From positions 248,001 to 312,000 of the forward strand of contig NZ_JAUFRA010000001.1 in assembly GCF_030410045.1 (NCBI RefSeq): a stretch of 64,000 bases of DNA, in the 5' to 3' direction. Each line of letters opens with the position of its first letter. Position 1 is the first letter of the stretch. The notes below the pieces were generated by a model, which searched no databases, was not told the origin of the DNA, and saw only the letters and a program-made list of their open reading frames with translations. This document shows positions 15,961 to 24,813 of the stretch, in pieces. The DNA comes from Marivivens donghaensis (GTDB taxonomy: Bacteria > Pseudomonadota > Alphaproteobacteria > Rhodobacterales > Rhodobacteraceae). Made by a program: the position numbers and the translations under genes.

Positions 15961-17316
15961 TCAAAGGGCGCGACTGTGCCGCCCTTCTGGCATTTGATAC
16001 GCGTCGATCTTTTGAGCGCACAGGCGCGCGATCAGGCGCGCATGTTCGTTCAGGCGGATAACGTTGTTTTTGACGATCATTTGGTCGTGGAACTGATCGA
16101 TCATCGGCTGGACCATCTTTTGAATGGTTGAAAGCGGCAGGCCATGTTCCGCGGCAATTTCAGCGAGATCGAGTTCAAAGCTGCACATCAACTTTTCAAT
16201 CATATCGCTGCGCAAAGTGTCATCGTCGCTCATGGTGTGACCACGCGCTGTTGCCAGTTGCCCACTTTCAATCGCCACAGCGTATTTCGAAGAGGTCGAA
16301 ATGTTCTGTGCGAACCCTTGAGGATATTTCGAAATTGCCGACGCGCCCAAGCCGATCAAGACCTTTGCGGTATCGTCCGTGTAGCCTTGGAAGTTGCGAT
16401 GCATCGTCCCTGCTTTGTCTGCCGTTGCAAGGCTATCTTCGGGGCGGGCGTAGTGGTCGATGCCGATCTCTTGGTAGCCGTCCCACATGAACAAATCGCG
16501 GGCGATGTCGAACAGGTCGAGACGTGTTTCCGCGTCCGGGAGAGCCTCTGCGGGGATCATAACTTGACGCTTAGCCATCCACGGAACGTGGGCGTAACCG
16601 TAGAGCGCAACTCGATCTGGCGACAGCGATAGAACGCGCTGAACAGAATCCGCCATACGTTCGCGGGTTTGGTGCGGAAGGCCATATAGGATGTCCATAT
16701 TCACGGATTTAATGCCCGCATCACGAAGCATCGTGACCACATCACGCGTTTGATCAAATGTTTGCTGACGGCCTATCGCGTCTTGGACAGCTGGATCAAA
16801 ATCTTGAACGCCAATTGACGCACGTGTCATGCCGATTTTTACCAGAGCGTCGATGCGGGCTTGGTCGACCTCAGTGGGATCAATCTCTACCGAAAATTGC
16901 AAGTCGTCGGCCATTGGGCGGAAGGAGTTTACTGCTTCGCCGAGTTCGAGGATCAAATCAGGAGGGAGCAACGTCGGTGTGCCGCCGCCTAAGTGGATTT
17001 GACTGATCAGCACATCCTTTGGCAGGTGTGCATCAATCAAAGCCAGTTCTTTTTTCAACAATTTCAAGTAGGGAACCAACGGACGGTCGGTACTTGTTCC
17101 TTGTGTGCGGCATGCGCAGAACCAACACAGGCGTCGGCAGTACGGGATGTGTAAATACAACGAAACCCGTTCGCCCGAAGGAACGGCCTGCAACCATTGC
17201 GCGGTCGTGTCGGGAGAGACATTCCCGTTAAAGTGATTGGCAGGCGGGTAGCTCGTATATCGTGGCGCGCGAGCGTCAAAGAGTCCCAATTCCCGCAATC
17301 TGCTACGGGTTTCCAT
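15961..17316 (-). CDS. hemN: Oxygen-independent coproporphyrinogen III oxidase
   Basis: A 451-residue radical SAM enzyme that decarboxylates coproporphyrinogen III to protoporphyrinogen IX without oxygen. The [4Fe-4S] ligands are C60, C64 and C67 in YCRRLCWFCAC. The SAM motif GGGTPTLL and the HemN segment DILYGLPHQT follow. The ATG at 17316 follows GGAGGG by about seven bases; a TTG five codons upstream is rejected. It is divergent from fnrL, the arrangement known in Rhodobacter (hemZ-fnrL). No TTGAT-N4-ATCAA box is visible in the 69-bp gap between them, so FNR control through this gap is not supported. Confidence 0.95.
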   Translation of the reverse strand: METRSRLRELGLFDARAPRYTSYPPANHFNGNVSPDTTAQWLQAVPSGERVSLYLHIPYCRRLCWFCACRTQGTSTDRPLVPYLKLLKKELALIDAHLPKDVLISQIHLGGGTPTLLPPDLILELGEAVNSFRPMADDLQFSVEIDPTEVDQARIDALVKIGMTRASIGVQDFDPAVQDAIGRQQTFDQTRDVVTMLRDAGIKSVNMDILYGLPHQTRERMADSVQRVLSLSPDRVALYGYAHVPWMAKRQVMIPAEALPDAETRLDLFDIARDLFMWDGYQEIGIDHYARPEDSLATADKAGTMHRNFQGYTDDTAKVLIGLGASAISKYPQGFAQNISTSSKYAVAIESGQLATARGHTMSDDDTLRSDMIEKLMCSFELDLAEIAAEHGLPLSTIQKMVQPMIDQFHDQMIVKNNVIRLNEHARLIARLCAQKIDAYQMPEGRHSRAL

Positions 17317-17385
17317 TGTGTATCCCTCCAAAAAATGGGTTATAGTCGTTCCTTAATAACTGCGCGAACCAGGATTGTTTTTGCG

Positions 17386-18123
17386 ATGAGTCAAATCTCG
17401 CTCGATATTCAGTGCCAAGAATGTCCAATTCGTCATCGGGCCGTATGTGCCAAATGCGATTCAGACGAACTCGAAGCACTGGAGTTGATCAAATACTATC
17501 GGAACTACGAGGCCGGTCAGTCGATCGCGTGGGCCGGTGATGAACTGACGTTTGTGGCGTCGGTCGTGCGGGGCGTGGCGAGTCTGAGCCAGACACTTGA
17601 GGATGGTCGGACCCAGATGGTTGGACTTTTGTTGCCGTCCGATTTTATCGGTCGCCCGGGTCGTGCACATTCGCCCTATGACGTCATCGCAGTGAGCGAT
17701 GTGACGCTTTGTTGTTTTCGCCGCAAACCGTTCGAACAGCTCTTGATGACGACGCCGCACGTTGCGGAACGCCTTCTAGATATGACGCTGGACGAATTGG
17801 ACGCAGCGCGTGAATGGATGCTGATCTTGGGTCGCAAGACTGCACGCGAGAAAATCGCGAGCCTTTTGGCAATCATTGCACGGCGTGAATCTGTGATTGG
17901 AATGTCTTCATTGTCAGGTCAGATTAATATCAATCTGCCGCTCACGCGGGAGGCGATGGCGGACTATTTGGGTCTAACACTCGAAACTGTGAGCCGTCAG
18001 ATTTCCGCGCTGAAACGCGAAGGTATTATTCATCTCGATGGAAAACGGCGCATTCGTGTCGACGATTTTCAAGCCTTGTTGCTCGAAACGGGCGACGACA
18101 TGGATGGCGGGATGATCCCATAA
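17386..18123 (+). CDS. fnrL: FnrL, oxygen-sensing Crp/Fnr family regulator
   Basis: A 245-residue regulator. The N-terminal cysteine cluster C10, C13, C21, C24 (CQECPIRHRAVCAKC) and a later CC in VTLCCFRRK can hold the oxygen-labile [4Fe-4S] cluster. A cyclic-nucleotide-binding-like fold follows. The C-terminal helix-turn-helix LTREAMADYLGLTLETVSRQ carries the E..SR recognition residues that read TTGAT half-sites. The ATG at 17386 fits family length; the frame is open far upstream but antisense to hemN. FNR boxes occur before ccoN and ccoG in this window, so the cbb3 cluster and perhaps the adjacent stress protein are probable targets. Confidence 0.95.
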   Translation: MSQISLDIQCQECPIRHRAVCAKCDSDELEALELIKYYRNYEAGQSIAWAGDELTFVASVVRGVASLSQTLEDGRTQMVGLLLPSDFIGRPGRAHSPYDVIAVSDVTLCCFRRKPFEQLLMTTPHVAERLLDMTLDELDAAREWMLILGRKTAREKIASLLAIIARRESVIGMSSLSGQININLPLTREAMADYLGLTLETVSRQISALKREGIIHLDGKRRIRVDDFQALLLETGDDMDGGMIP

Positions 18124-18126
18124 AAG

Positions 18127-18149
18127 AGGCGGCCACGGGCCGCCTTTTT
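18127..18149. terminator. Terminator between fnrL and the stress-protein gene
   Basis: An 8-bp perfect stem (AGGCGGCC / GGCCGCCT) with loop ACG and five T after it lies between the convergent genes. Confidence 0.85.
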
Positions 18150-18154
18150 CATCT

Positions 18155-18997
18155 TTAATGTGACATCAAAAGTGGGATTTCCGTCCGCTCAAGGAGGTCG
18201 CGCGTTGCTCCTCCCAAGATTGATTCGCGGAAACGGGAGTGGCCATAGGCGCCCATCACGATCAAATCGCAGCCATGTTCGGTCGCGAACCGCATCATGA
18301 CATCAGAAACACGCGGCATTGTGCGGGCGAGGATGGATACTTCAGCCCGAATTCCGTGACGCGACAGCATCATGCAGATTGCACCCCCCGGATCGGACCG
18401 CTCAGGAGAATGGCTCGGCGGATCGATCATTACGATATCGACCTGATCAGCCGCAGCGAGAATCGGAATGGCGGCGCGGATCGCAGCAAAACTTTCGCTG
18501 CTTTCGTTCCACGCAATAGCAACGCGTTTAAAAGGTTCAACGCCTACAGGACCCGTTTCGGGCACCACGAGAACAGGTGCGCCAGTACCAAAGAGTTCGG
18601 CTTCGAGGACATTGACCTGAAGTGGGCCGCGGTTTTTGCCGTAGGGCTTCGAGGCAACGATAAGATCAGAGTAGCGGGCAAGACGCGCAACCAGTGTGTC
18701 CAGACCCATCTGAGGAATAACGACCGCTTGCGTTGAAAGCGCGCCCTTTTCGCCAGGTAGATGCTCAAGCGCCCATTTTTCAAGGCTTTCAGCGCGGGCG
18801 CGGGCTTCGGCGAGGCCGGTTTCGACCATGATGGCAGAGGTGCCGCCAGGCATTGGGTCGTAGCGTGCGGGGTCAATGCCAACACAATGTACATCTAGAT
18901 GCGCGTCTAACCGGCTCGCGATTGTATGAGCTGTCACCAGCGCGTCTAAGTCAGCCGCGCTATCAGTTATAACGACCGAAATGGTCTTGTAAGGCAT
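18155..18997 (-). CDS. Universal stress protein, tandem Usp domains
   Basis: A 280-residue cytoplasmic protein with two Usp folds (about 1-145 and 155-280). The C-terminal copy keeps the nucleotide-binding pattern GAYGHSRFRESILGGATRDLL; the N-terminal copy is degenerate at that place. Proteins of this type often lie next to fnr and cco genes and respond to low oxygen. An FNR box at 19075-19088 lies about 85 bp upstream and could serve both this gene and ccoN. The exact role is unknown. Confidence 0.88.
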   Translation of the reverse strand: MPYKTISVVITDSAADLDALVTAHTIASRLDAHLDVHCVGIDPARYDPMPGGTSAIMVETGLAEARARAESLEKWALEHLPGEKGALSTQAVVIPQMGLDTLVARLARYSDLIVASKPYGKNRGPLQVNVLEAELFGTGAPVLVVPETGPVGVEPFKRVAIAWNESSESFAAIRAAIPILAAADQVDIVMIDPPSHSPERSDPGGAICMMLSRHGIRAEVSILARTMPRVSDVMMRFATEHGCDLIVMGAYGHSRFRESILGGATRDLLERTEIPLLMSH

Positions 18998-19074
18998 TTC
19001 ATACTCCCGTGATGGTCATGCTCTATCGGCACGTTTGGACCTGTATTGGGTAGCAAAAGAAGGCTCACGATAAC

Positions 19075-19088
19075 TTGACATGGATCAA
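19075..19088. promoter_or_regulatory. FNR box in the usp-ccoN intergenic region
   Basis: TTGACATGGATCAA matches the FNR consensus TTGAT-N4-ATCAA with one mismatch. Its centre is about 96 bases before the ccoN start and 84 bases before the divergent stress-protein start. With fnrL next door, this is the likely site of low-oxygen activation of ccoNOQP. Confidence 0.85.
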
Positions 19089-19177
19089 GGCAGTTGAGCC
19101 GGATGGGTGGGAAACCCCAACCAGAGCAAAAGTCCTGCGAAACGAATCCACGCAGGCAGAAGAAGGGAACGTTTGAT

Positions 19178-20773
19178 ATGTGGGATTGGATTAAAATAGT
19201 GGTGTTGGGGGTTGTCGCCCTTGCCGCCGCAGTTGCCGCGAACTTCGCGCGCGACCTGGCTTATCAGGTCCATGCGTTGATCGTGATGGCCGTCGCTGCC
19301 GGCCTCTTTATTTGGTCGGTGCGTCGCGCCGGCGAACCAAAATCTGCGCCCGAGACCGGCTACATGGACGGCGTCGTGCGGTATGGGGTCATCGCGACCA
19401 CCTTCTGGGGCCTTGCTGGCTTCTTGGTGGGGACGTTTATTGCGTTCCAGCTTGCGTTCCCTGCGCTTAACTTTGAATTTTTACAGGGCTTCGGCAACTT
19501 CGGTCGCCTGCGTCCGCTGCACACCTCCGCAGTGATTTTTGCATTTGGTGGTAATGCGCTGATCGCGACATCGTTCTACATCGTTCAGCGCACTTCGGCT
19601 GCTCGTCTTTGGGGCGGCAACCTCGCGTGGTTCGTGTTCTGGGGTTACAACCTGTTCATCGTTCTGGCCGCAACAGGCTACCTGATGGGCGCAACCCAGT
19701 CGAAAGAATATGCAGAGCCGGAATGGTACGTTGACCTTTGGTTGACTGTCGTTTGGGTCGCATACCTGTTGGTCTTCCTCGGAACGATCATCAAACGTAA
19801 AGAGCCGCACATCTACGTTGCGAACTGGTTCTTCCTGTCCTTCATCGTCACCATCGCGATGCTTCACATCGTAAACAACCTCGTTGTTCCAGTGTCGATC
19901 TTCGGTTCGCGTTCGGTTCAAGTGATGTCTGGCGTCCAAGACGCGATGACACAGTGGTGGTATGGCCACAACGCTGTGGGCTTCTTCCTGACCGCTGGCT
20001 TCCTCGGCATGATGTACTACTTCGTACCAAAACAGGCTGAACGTCCCGTTTATTCCTATAAACTGTCGATCATCCACTTCTGGGCGCTTATCTTCCTGTA
20101 CATCTGGGCCGGTCCGCACCACCTGCACTACACCGCTCTGCCTGACTGGGCTTCGACCCTCGGTATGGTGTTCTCGATCGTGCTGTGGATGCCGTCGTGG
20201 GGTGGTATGATCAACGGTCTGATGACCCTGTCTGGTGCATGGGATAAACTGCGCACTGACCCGATCATCCGCATGATGGTTATCTCGATCGGCTTCTACG
20301 GTATGTCGACTTTCGAAGGCCCGATGATGTCGATCCGCGCAGTGAACGCACTGTCGCACTACACTGACTGGACCATCGGTCACGTTCACTCTGGCGCTCT
20401 TGGCTGGAACGGCATGATCACATTTGGTGCTCTGTACTTCCTGACACCGCGTCTGTGGGGCCGTGCATCGCTCTATAGCCTCCGCATGGTGAGCTGGCAC
20501 TTCTGGCTCGCAACGATCGGCATCGTTCTCTACGCCGCTTCGATGTGGGTAACTGGCATTATGGAAGGCCTGATGTGGCGCGAAGTTGATGCGAACGGCT
20601 TCCTTGTGAACTCCTTCGCTGACACCGTTGCTGCGAAATTCCCGATGTATGTGCTGCGTGGCACAGGTGGCATTCTCTACCTCGCTGGCGCACTCATCAT
20701 GGCCTACAACCTGTGGATGACAGCATTTAGCAAGCGCGTGCCTGCTGCCGCTGCTGTCGCCGCTGCAGAATAA
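19178..20773 (+). CDS. ccoN: Cytochrome cbb3 oxidase subunit I
   Basis: A 531-residue integral membrane subunit with about 12 helices, carrying low-spin haem b, high-spin haem b3 and CuB, where oxygen is reduced. H115 (LRPLHTSAV) is a low-spin haem ligand. CuB ligands are in WWYGHNAVG (about 263-270) and the HH pair of GPHHLHYT (about 313-314), and the late haem ligands are in DWTIGHVHSG. The ATG at 19178 gives the family N-terminus; an upstream ATG at 19094 is rejected. Twelve bases separate it from ccoO. Codon use is highly optimised, as expected for an abundant protein. Confidence 0.97.
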   Translation: MWDWIKIVVLGVVALAAAVAANFARDLAYQVHALIVMAVAAGLFIWSVRRAGEPKSAPETGYMDGVVRYGVIATTFWGLAGFLVGTFIAFQLAFPALNFEFLQGFGNFGRLRPLHTSAVIFAFGGNALIATSFYIVQRTSAARLWGGNLAWFVFWGYNLFIVLAATGYLMGATQSKEYAEPEWYVDLWLTVVWVAYLLVFLGTIIKRKEPHIYVANWFFLSFIVTIAMLHIVNNLVVPVSIFGSRSVQVMSGVQDAMTQWWYGHNAVGFFLTAGFLGMMYYFVPKQAERPVYSYKLSIIHFWALIFLYIWAGPHHLHYTALPDWASTLGMVFSIVLWMPSWGGMINGLMTLSGAWDKLRTDPIIRMMVISIGFYGMSTFEGPMMSIRAVNALSHYTDWTIGHVHSGALGWNGMITFGALYFLTPRLWGRASLYSLRMVSWHFWLATIGIVLYAASMWVTGIMEGLMWREVDANGFLVNSFADTVAAKFPMYVLRGTGGILYLAGALIMAYNLWMTAFSKRVPAAAAVAAAE

Positions 20774-20785
20774 GGAGATCGGGAA

Positions 20786-21511
20786 ATGGGTATCCTTGAT
20801 AAACACAAGGTTCTGGAAAAGAACGCCACCCTGCTTCTGGTCGGTGCACTTGGTGTAGTTACCATCGGCGGGATCGTAGAAATCGCTCCGCTCTTCTATC
20901 TGGAGAACACCATCGAGGACGTAGAGGGCATGCGCCCCTACTCCCCGCTGGAGTTGGCGGGTCGTGAAATCTACATCCGTGAAGGCTGCTATGTCTGCCA
21001 CTCGCAGATGATCCGCCCGATGCGCGATGAGGTCGAACGTTACGGCCACTACTCGCTGGCAGCGGAATCGCAGTATGACCACCCGTTCCAGTGGGGCTCC
21101 AAACGTACAGGTCCTGACCTTGCACGTGTTGGCGGTCGTTACTCGAACGAATGGCATGTGGATCACCTGCGTAACCCGCAATCGGTTGTGCCTGAATCGG
21201 TTATGCCGAAATACAGCTTCCTGCTGAATCGTGAGCTGGAGCCGACCTATATCGCTGACCTCATGTCCACCCACGCGGTTGTTGGTGTTCCTTACACCGA
21301 AGAAATGATCGCAAGCGCTACCGCTGACTTTGAAGTTCAAGTCAATCCGGATGGCGATTGGGATGGTCTGGTAGAGCGCTATCCGGGTGCAGTCGTCGCA
21401 AACTTCGACGGCCAACCCGAGCTGACCGAGATGGACGCATTGATCGCCTATCTCCAGATGCTTGGCACTCTGGTTGATTTCTCCACCTTTGAACCTGATG
21501 CGAGCCGCTAA
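20786..21511 (+). CDS. ccoO: Cytochrome cbb3 oxidase subunit II (monohaem cytochrome c)
   Basis: A 241-residue subunit with an N-terminal membrane anchor (LLLVGALGVVTIGGIVEIAPLF) and one periplasmic c-type haem site: C68, C71, H72 in GCYVCHSQMIRP. The probable Met axial ligand is in SVMPKYSFL. It passes electrons from CcoP to CcoN. The length is the usual one for the family. AAGGAGATCGGGAA precedes the ATG. It is the second gene of ccoNOQP. Confidence 0.97.
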   Translation: MGILDKHKVLEKNATLLLVGALGVVTIGGIVEIAPLFYLENTIEDVEGMRPYSPLELAGREIYIREGCYVCHSQMIRPMRDEVERYGHYSLAAESQYDHPFQWGSKRTGPDLARVGGRYSNEWHVDHLRNPQSVVPESVMPKYSFLLNRELEPTYIADLMSTHAVVGVPYTEEMIASATADFEVQVNPDGDWDGLVERYPGAVVANFDGQPELTEMDALIAYLQMLGTLVDFSTFEPDASR

Positions 21512-21523
21512 GGAGACTGTGAG

Positions 21524-21718
21524 ATGAACTATCACATTTTCCGCGAAATCGCAGACAGCTGGGTGCTATTGGCGATGTTTGTCTTCTTTGTGGGTGCGAT
21601 TGTTTTCGCTTTCCGTCCGGGTAGCCGGACGGTCCACAACGAAGCGGCAAGCGTGCTGTTTCGGCACGAAGATGCCCCTGCACCTGACACAAACGTTGAT
21701 CTGGAGGCTCGGACATGA
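21524..21718 (+). CDS. ccoQ: Cytochrome cbb3 oxidase subunit CcoQ
   Basis: A 64-residue protein with one membrane helix (WVLLAMFVFFVGAIVFAF) and a charged cytoplasmic tail. CcoQ stabilises the complex, and in Rhodobacter it transmits a redox signal. GGAG lies before the ATG and the stop overlaps the ccoP start (ATGA). Identification rests on position and layout as much as on sequence, since the family is poorly conserved. Confidence 0.93.
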   Translation: MNYHIFREIADSWVLLAMFVFFVGAIVFAFRPGSRTVHNEAASVLFRHEDAPAPDTNVDLEART

Positions 21719-22647
21719 GCACGCGTAATGATAAAAAAGAGGTCGAAACGACCGGCCATTCCTGGGATGGCATTGAAGAGTACAACAACCCGCTTCCGCG
21801 TTGGTGGGTCTGGGTGTTCTATGCAACGATCGCATGGGGTATCTGGTACACCGTCGCTTACCCTGCTTGGCCGGGTCTAAAAGAAGCAACTGCCGGTTAC
21901 CTCGGTTTCTCGACCCGCGCACGGGTTGCGAACGAGATGGCAGCGGTTGATGCAGCAAACGCTGATATGGTCGCCGCGCTGGAGACTGTTGATCTGGCCG
22001 CTCTAAAAGACGACGAAAACCTGCACGGCTTTGCTGTGAACATGGGTTCGGCTGTCTTCAAAGCGAACTGCTCTCAGTGTCACGGTTCGGGTGCAGCTGG
22101 TGCCAAGGGCTACCCAGCTCTCATCGACGACGACTGGATCTGGGGTGGCCGTATTGACGAGATCGCATACACTGTGACCAACGGTATCCGTAACGAACAG
22201 TCGTTCTCGGCTCGCGGTTACGGCGGTGTGATGCCGTCCTTTGCAGACGTTTTCTCTGGCGAAGAAACCAGTGCGGTTGTTGCATACGTTCGCGGTATCT
22301 CGGGCCAAGAGCACGACGCAGCTTTGGCTGCTGAAGGCGAAACCCTGTTCCTCGACAACTGTGCATCGTGCCACGGTGACGCAGGTATGGGCAGCCTTGC
22401 CGCTACTCGTGAATATGAAGATCCGACCGCACTTTACCCTGATGGTGAAATGACCGGTGCTCTGAACCTGACCGATGCCATTTGGCTCTACGGCGGTGAT
22501 GAAGCAGCGATCACTGAAACCCTTGTCAAAGGTCGCGCAGGTGTCATGCCTGCGTGGTCCGAAGAGTTCCGTCCTGGTTCTGGCCTGTCGGCTGCTGAAA
22601 TCAATGCAGTTGCCGCCTACGTTCACCAGCTTGGTGGCGGTCAGTAA
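21715..22647 (+). CDS. ccoP: Cytochrome cbb3 oxidase subunit III (dihaem cytochrome c)
   Basis: A 310-residue subunit. The N-terminal motif SWDGIEEYNNPLPRWWVWVFYATIAWGIWY provides the typical membrane anchor in outline. Two CxxCH haem sites follow: CSQCHG near residue 119 and CASCHG near residue 216, each with a downstream Met (GGVMPSF, AGVMPAW). It accepts electrons from soluble cytochromes. It overlaps ccoQ by four bases and is followed by two stem-loops, the second a clear terminator. Confidence 0.97.
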   Translation: MSTRNDKKEVETTGHSWDGIEEYNNPLPRWWVWVFYATIAWGIWYTVAYPAWPGLKEATAGYLGFSTRARVANEMAAVDAANADMVAALETVDLAALKDDENLHGFAVNMGSAVFKANCSQCHGSGAAGAKGYPALIDDDWIWGGRIDEIAYTVTNGIRNEQSFSARGYGGVMPSFADVFSGEETSAVVAYVRGISGQEHDAALAAEGETLFLDNCASCHGDAGMGSLAATREYEDPTALYPDGEMTGALNLTDAIWLYGGDEAAITETLVKGRAGVMPAWSEEFRPGSGLSAAEINAVAAYVHQLGGGQ

Positions 22648-22653
22648 AAGAAT

Positions 22654-22686
22654 TTTCGACGCGGTGTTGCAGCCGCCGCGTCGAAA
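22654..22686 (+). other. Perfect 11-bp hairpin just after ccoP
   Basis: TTTCGACGCGG / CCGCGTCGAAA pairs around an 11-nt loop, starting six bases after the ccoP stop. No U tract follows. It may protect the 3' end of the ccoNOQP mRNA from exonucleases, or act with the terminator 70 bases further on. Confidence 0.55.
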
Positions 22687-22752
22687 TCCATCGGTCTAGC
22701 CCCCTGTTCGCGCATGACGCCTGACCGATGACTTCCCTCTGGCGAGAGGGCC

Positions 22753-22792
22753 ACACCCTCGGCTGGTTTCACCGCCGAGGGTGTTTTCTTTT
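22753..22792 (+). terminator. Terminator of the ccoNOQP operon
   Basis: An 11-bp perfect stem (ACACCCTCGGC / GCCGAGGGTGT) with a 10-nt loop is followed by TTTTCTTTT. It separates ccoNOQP from ccoGHIS, which then has its own FNR box. Confidence 0.9.
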
Positions 22793-22840
22793 GCGAATTA
22801 CGAAAAATTTAATCCTGAATCGCTCGTGTGACAATTACTG

Positions 22841-22854
22841 TTGATCTGAGTCAA
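22841..22854 (+). promoter_or_regulatory. FNR box before ccoG
   Basis: TTGATCTGAGTCAA matches TTGAT-N4-ATCAA with one mismatch. It lies about 70 bases before the ccoG start, a suitable distance for class II activation, and indicates separate FnrL control of ccoGHIS. Confidence 0.85.
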
Positions 22855-22916
22855 AGCGACTTGAATGCTCTCGTTCCAAAAGGGGACAATGCGAACAGCC
22901 ATATTAGGATTTAATT

Positions 22917-24344
22917 ATGTCTTCTCCTGAGGCCCCAGAACAACTTTACGCCGCCCGCGAACCTGTATTTCCGCGTCGTGTTAAGGGGAAATTCCGTAAT
23001 CTTAAGTGGCTGATCATGATCGTAACCTTGGGGATCTATTACCTGACCCCATGGATTCGCTGGGACCGTGGACCGGAACTGCCAGATCAGGCGGTTCTCG
23101 TTGACCTTGCCAGCCGTCGCTTCTTCTTCTTCTGGATCGAAATTTGGCCGCACGAGTTTTATTTCGTGGCTGGCTTGCTGATTATGGCAGGCCTTGGCTT
23201 GTTTCTTTTTACCTCAGCGTTGGGGCGGGTTTGGTGTGGATATGCTTGCCCGCAAACCGTCTGGACCGACCTGTTCATCCTTGTTGAACGTTGGGTTGAG
23301 GGCGACCGCAACGCGCGTGTCCGTCTTTGGAATGCAAAATGGAGCGTGAACAAAGCGCGCCTCCGTCTGACTAAGTGGGTGCTTTGGGCGTTGATTGCTC
23401 TGGCAACTGGCGGCGCGTGGGTCTTCTATTTCACCGATGCGCCGACGCTTCTTGTTAATCTGGTGAACGGTTCCGCGCACCCGATTGCCTATACCACTGT
23501 GTTCATTTTGACCGCGACGACCTTCTTCTTTGGCGGCATCGCGCGTGAACAAGTTTGTATCTACGCTTGCCCGTGGCCTCGTATCCAAGCTGCAATGATG
23601 GACGAAGATACCATCACCATCGGTTATCGTCATTGGCGTGGCGAGCCTCGCGGCAAACTTAAAAAACAGGCTGTAGATGCTAATCAGGGTGATTGCATTG
23701 ATTGTATGGCTTGCGTGAACGTGTGTCCGATGGGGATCGACATTCGCAACGGTCAGCAGATGGAGTGTATCACCTGTGGTCTGTGTATCGACGCCTGCGA
23801 CGAGATGATGGACAAGATCGGTAAGCCGCGTGGTCTGGTCGACTATCTCGCTCTCAAGGACGAAGAGTCCGAGACGCAGGGCAAACCAACTATCCCGGTG
23901 CTGAAGCATATCCTGCGTCCACGCACGATCCTCTACACCGCGCTGTGGTCGATCGTTGGCTTTGCACTTGTATTCGCGCTGTTCATTCGTTCGGACATCG
24001 ATATGACGGTATCGCCTGTGCGTAACCCGACCTTTATCGTGAAGTCTGATGGCACCATCCGTAACGTTTATGAGGTTCGCCTCCGCAACAAACACGGTGA
24101 AGCACGCCCATTTGGGTTGGCTCTGAATAATGGCTCCGAACTTAACTTGGATGTTGAGGGCTCTGAGGGCACCATCATCACCGTGAATGCTGATGAAATG
24201 AAAAACGTTCGTGTCTATGTTGAAGCTCCAGCAGGCAGCGAGGCCGCCTCGTCCGAGCGTGTGCCGTTCACGTTCTGGGTCACCGATCTGACCAATCAGG
24301 AACGTGCGTCTGTCGATACAATCTTTAACGGAAGGAACAACTGA
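22917..24344 (+). CDS. ccoG: CcoG/RdxA, cbb3 assembly ferredoxin-type cupric reductase
   Basis: A 475-residue membrane protein. After several helices, two conserved CxxxCP loops appear (WCGYACPQTVW, CIYACPWPR). Two [4Fe-4S] motifs follow: CIDCMACVNVCP (about 260-271) and CITCGLCIDAC (about 284-294). The C-terminal half is a periplasmic immunoglobulin-like domain. CcoG reduces Cu(II) to Cu(I) so that CcoI and CcoA-linked routes can supply the oxidase. It is first of ccoGHIS; its stop overlaps ccoH by one base. The length is normal. Confidence 0.95.
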   Translation: MSSPEAPEQLYAAREPVFPRRVKGKFRNLKWLIMIVTLGIYYLTPWIRWDRGPELPDQAVLVDLASRRFFFFWIEIWPHEFYFVAGLLIMAGLGLFLFTSALGRVWCGYACPQTVWTDLFILVERWVEGDRNARVRLWNAKWSVNKARLRLTKWVLWALIALATGGAWVFYFTDAPTLLVNLVNGSAHPIAYTTVFILTATTFFFGGIAREQVCIYACPWPRIQAAMMDEDTITIGYRHWRGEPRGKLKKQAVDANQGDCIDCMACVNVCPMGIDIRNGQQMECITCGLCIDACDEMMDKIGKPRGLVDYLALKDEESETQGKPTIPVLKHILRPRTILYTALWSIVGFALVFALFIRSDIDMTVSPVRNPTFIVKSDGTIRNVYEVRLRNKHGEARPFGLALNNGSELNLDVEGSEGTIITVNADEMKNVRVYVEAPAGSEAASSERVPFTFWVTDLTNQERASVDTIFNGRNN

Positions 24345-24811
24345 TGCTCGGTTTCTTTAAGGCCCCAATCACAGGCCCAAAGTTCTTTGCAATCTTTGCG
24401 TCATTCTTTGTGGTGATTATTGCTGTGAACTTGGTCATGGCTTTCAGCGCAATTCGGACGTTCCCCGGTCTTGAAGTGAAAAACTCATACGTCGCGAGCC
24501 AAGAGTTCGACCGCGAACGGGCAGAGCAGATCGCATTGGGTTGGACGGCTGAGGCGCGGGTTGAGGGTGATGAGTTGATCCTTGAGCTAGTTGGCGCTGA
24601 TGGACAACCTGTCGGCGACGCGCAAATCGGCGGCATCTTTGGCCGCCCGACCAACGTGCGTGATGATCAAACGCCCGAGTTTGCTTTCGATGGTCGTGTT
24701 TATCGTGCACCGATTCACACTGCGCCGGGGAATTGGGACTTCCGTCTCAAAGCCGTCGCCGCTGATGGCACCAATTTTCATCAAAGGCTTCAGGTGAAGT
24801 TCGGAAGTTAA
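24344..24811 (+). CDS. ccoH: CcoH/FixH, cbb3 assembly protein
   Basis: A 155-residue protein with one N-terminal membrane helix (FFAIFASFFVVIIAVNLVMAF) and a periplasmic domain containing the FixH features NSYVASQEFDRER, GWTAEARV and GNWDFRLKA. It is needed for maturation and stability of the oxidase. It overlaps ccoG by one base and is followed by ccoI after two bases. Confidence 0.93.
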   Translation: MLGFFKAPITGPKFFAIFASFFVVIIAVNLVMAFSAIRTFPGLEVKNSYVASQEFDRERAEQIALGWTAEARVEGDELILELVGADGQPVGDAQIGGIFGRPTNVRDDQTPEFAFDGRVYRAPIHTAPGNWDFRLKAVAADGTNFHQRLQVKFGS

Positions 24812-24813
24812 TC

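Noticed and set aside
16746..16761. TTTGATCAAAT inside hemN, like the core of the 15.9-kb palindrome
   Set aside because: It lies in coding sequence without the outer arms and can arise by chance from Asp-Gln-Thr codons.
17197..17385. N-terminal extension of FnrL by 63 codons
   Set aside because: These codons are antisense to hemN, have no ribosome site, and FnrL proteins start near MSQISL.
19481..21535. 684-codon open frame on the minus strand over ccoN and ccoO
   Set aside because: It is the antisense of strongly codon-optimised cco genes; the product is His- and Arg-rich without any domain, while the plus-strand genes are certain.
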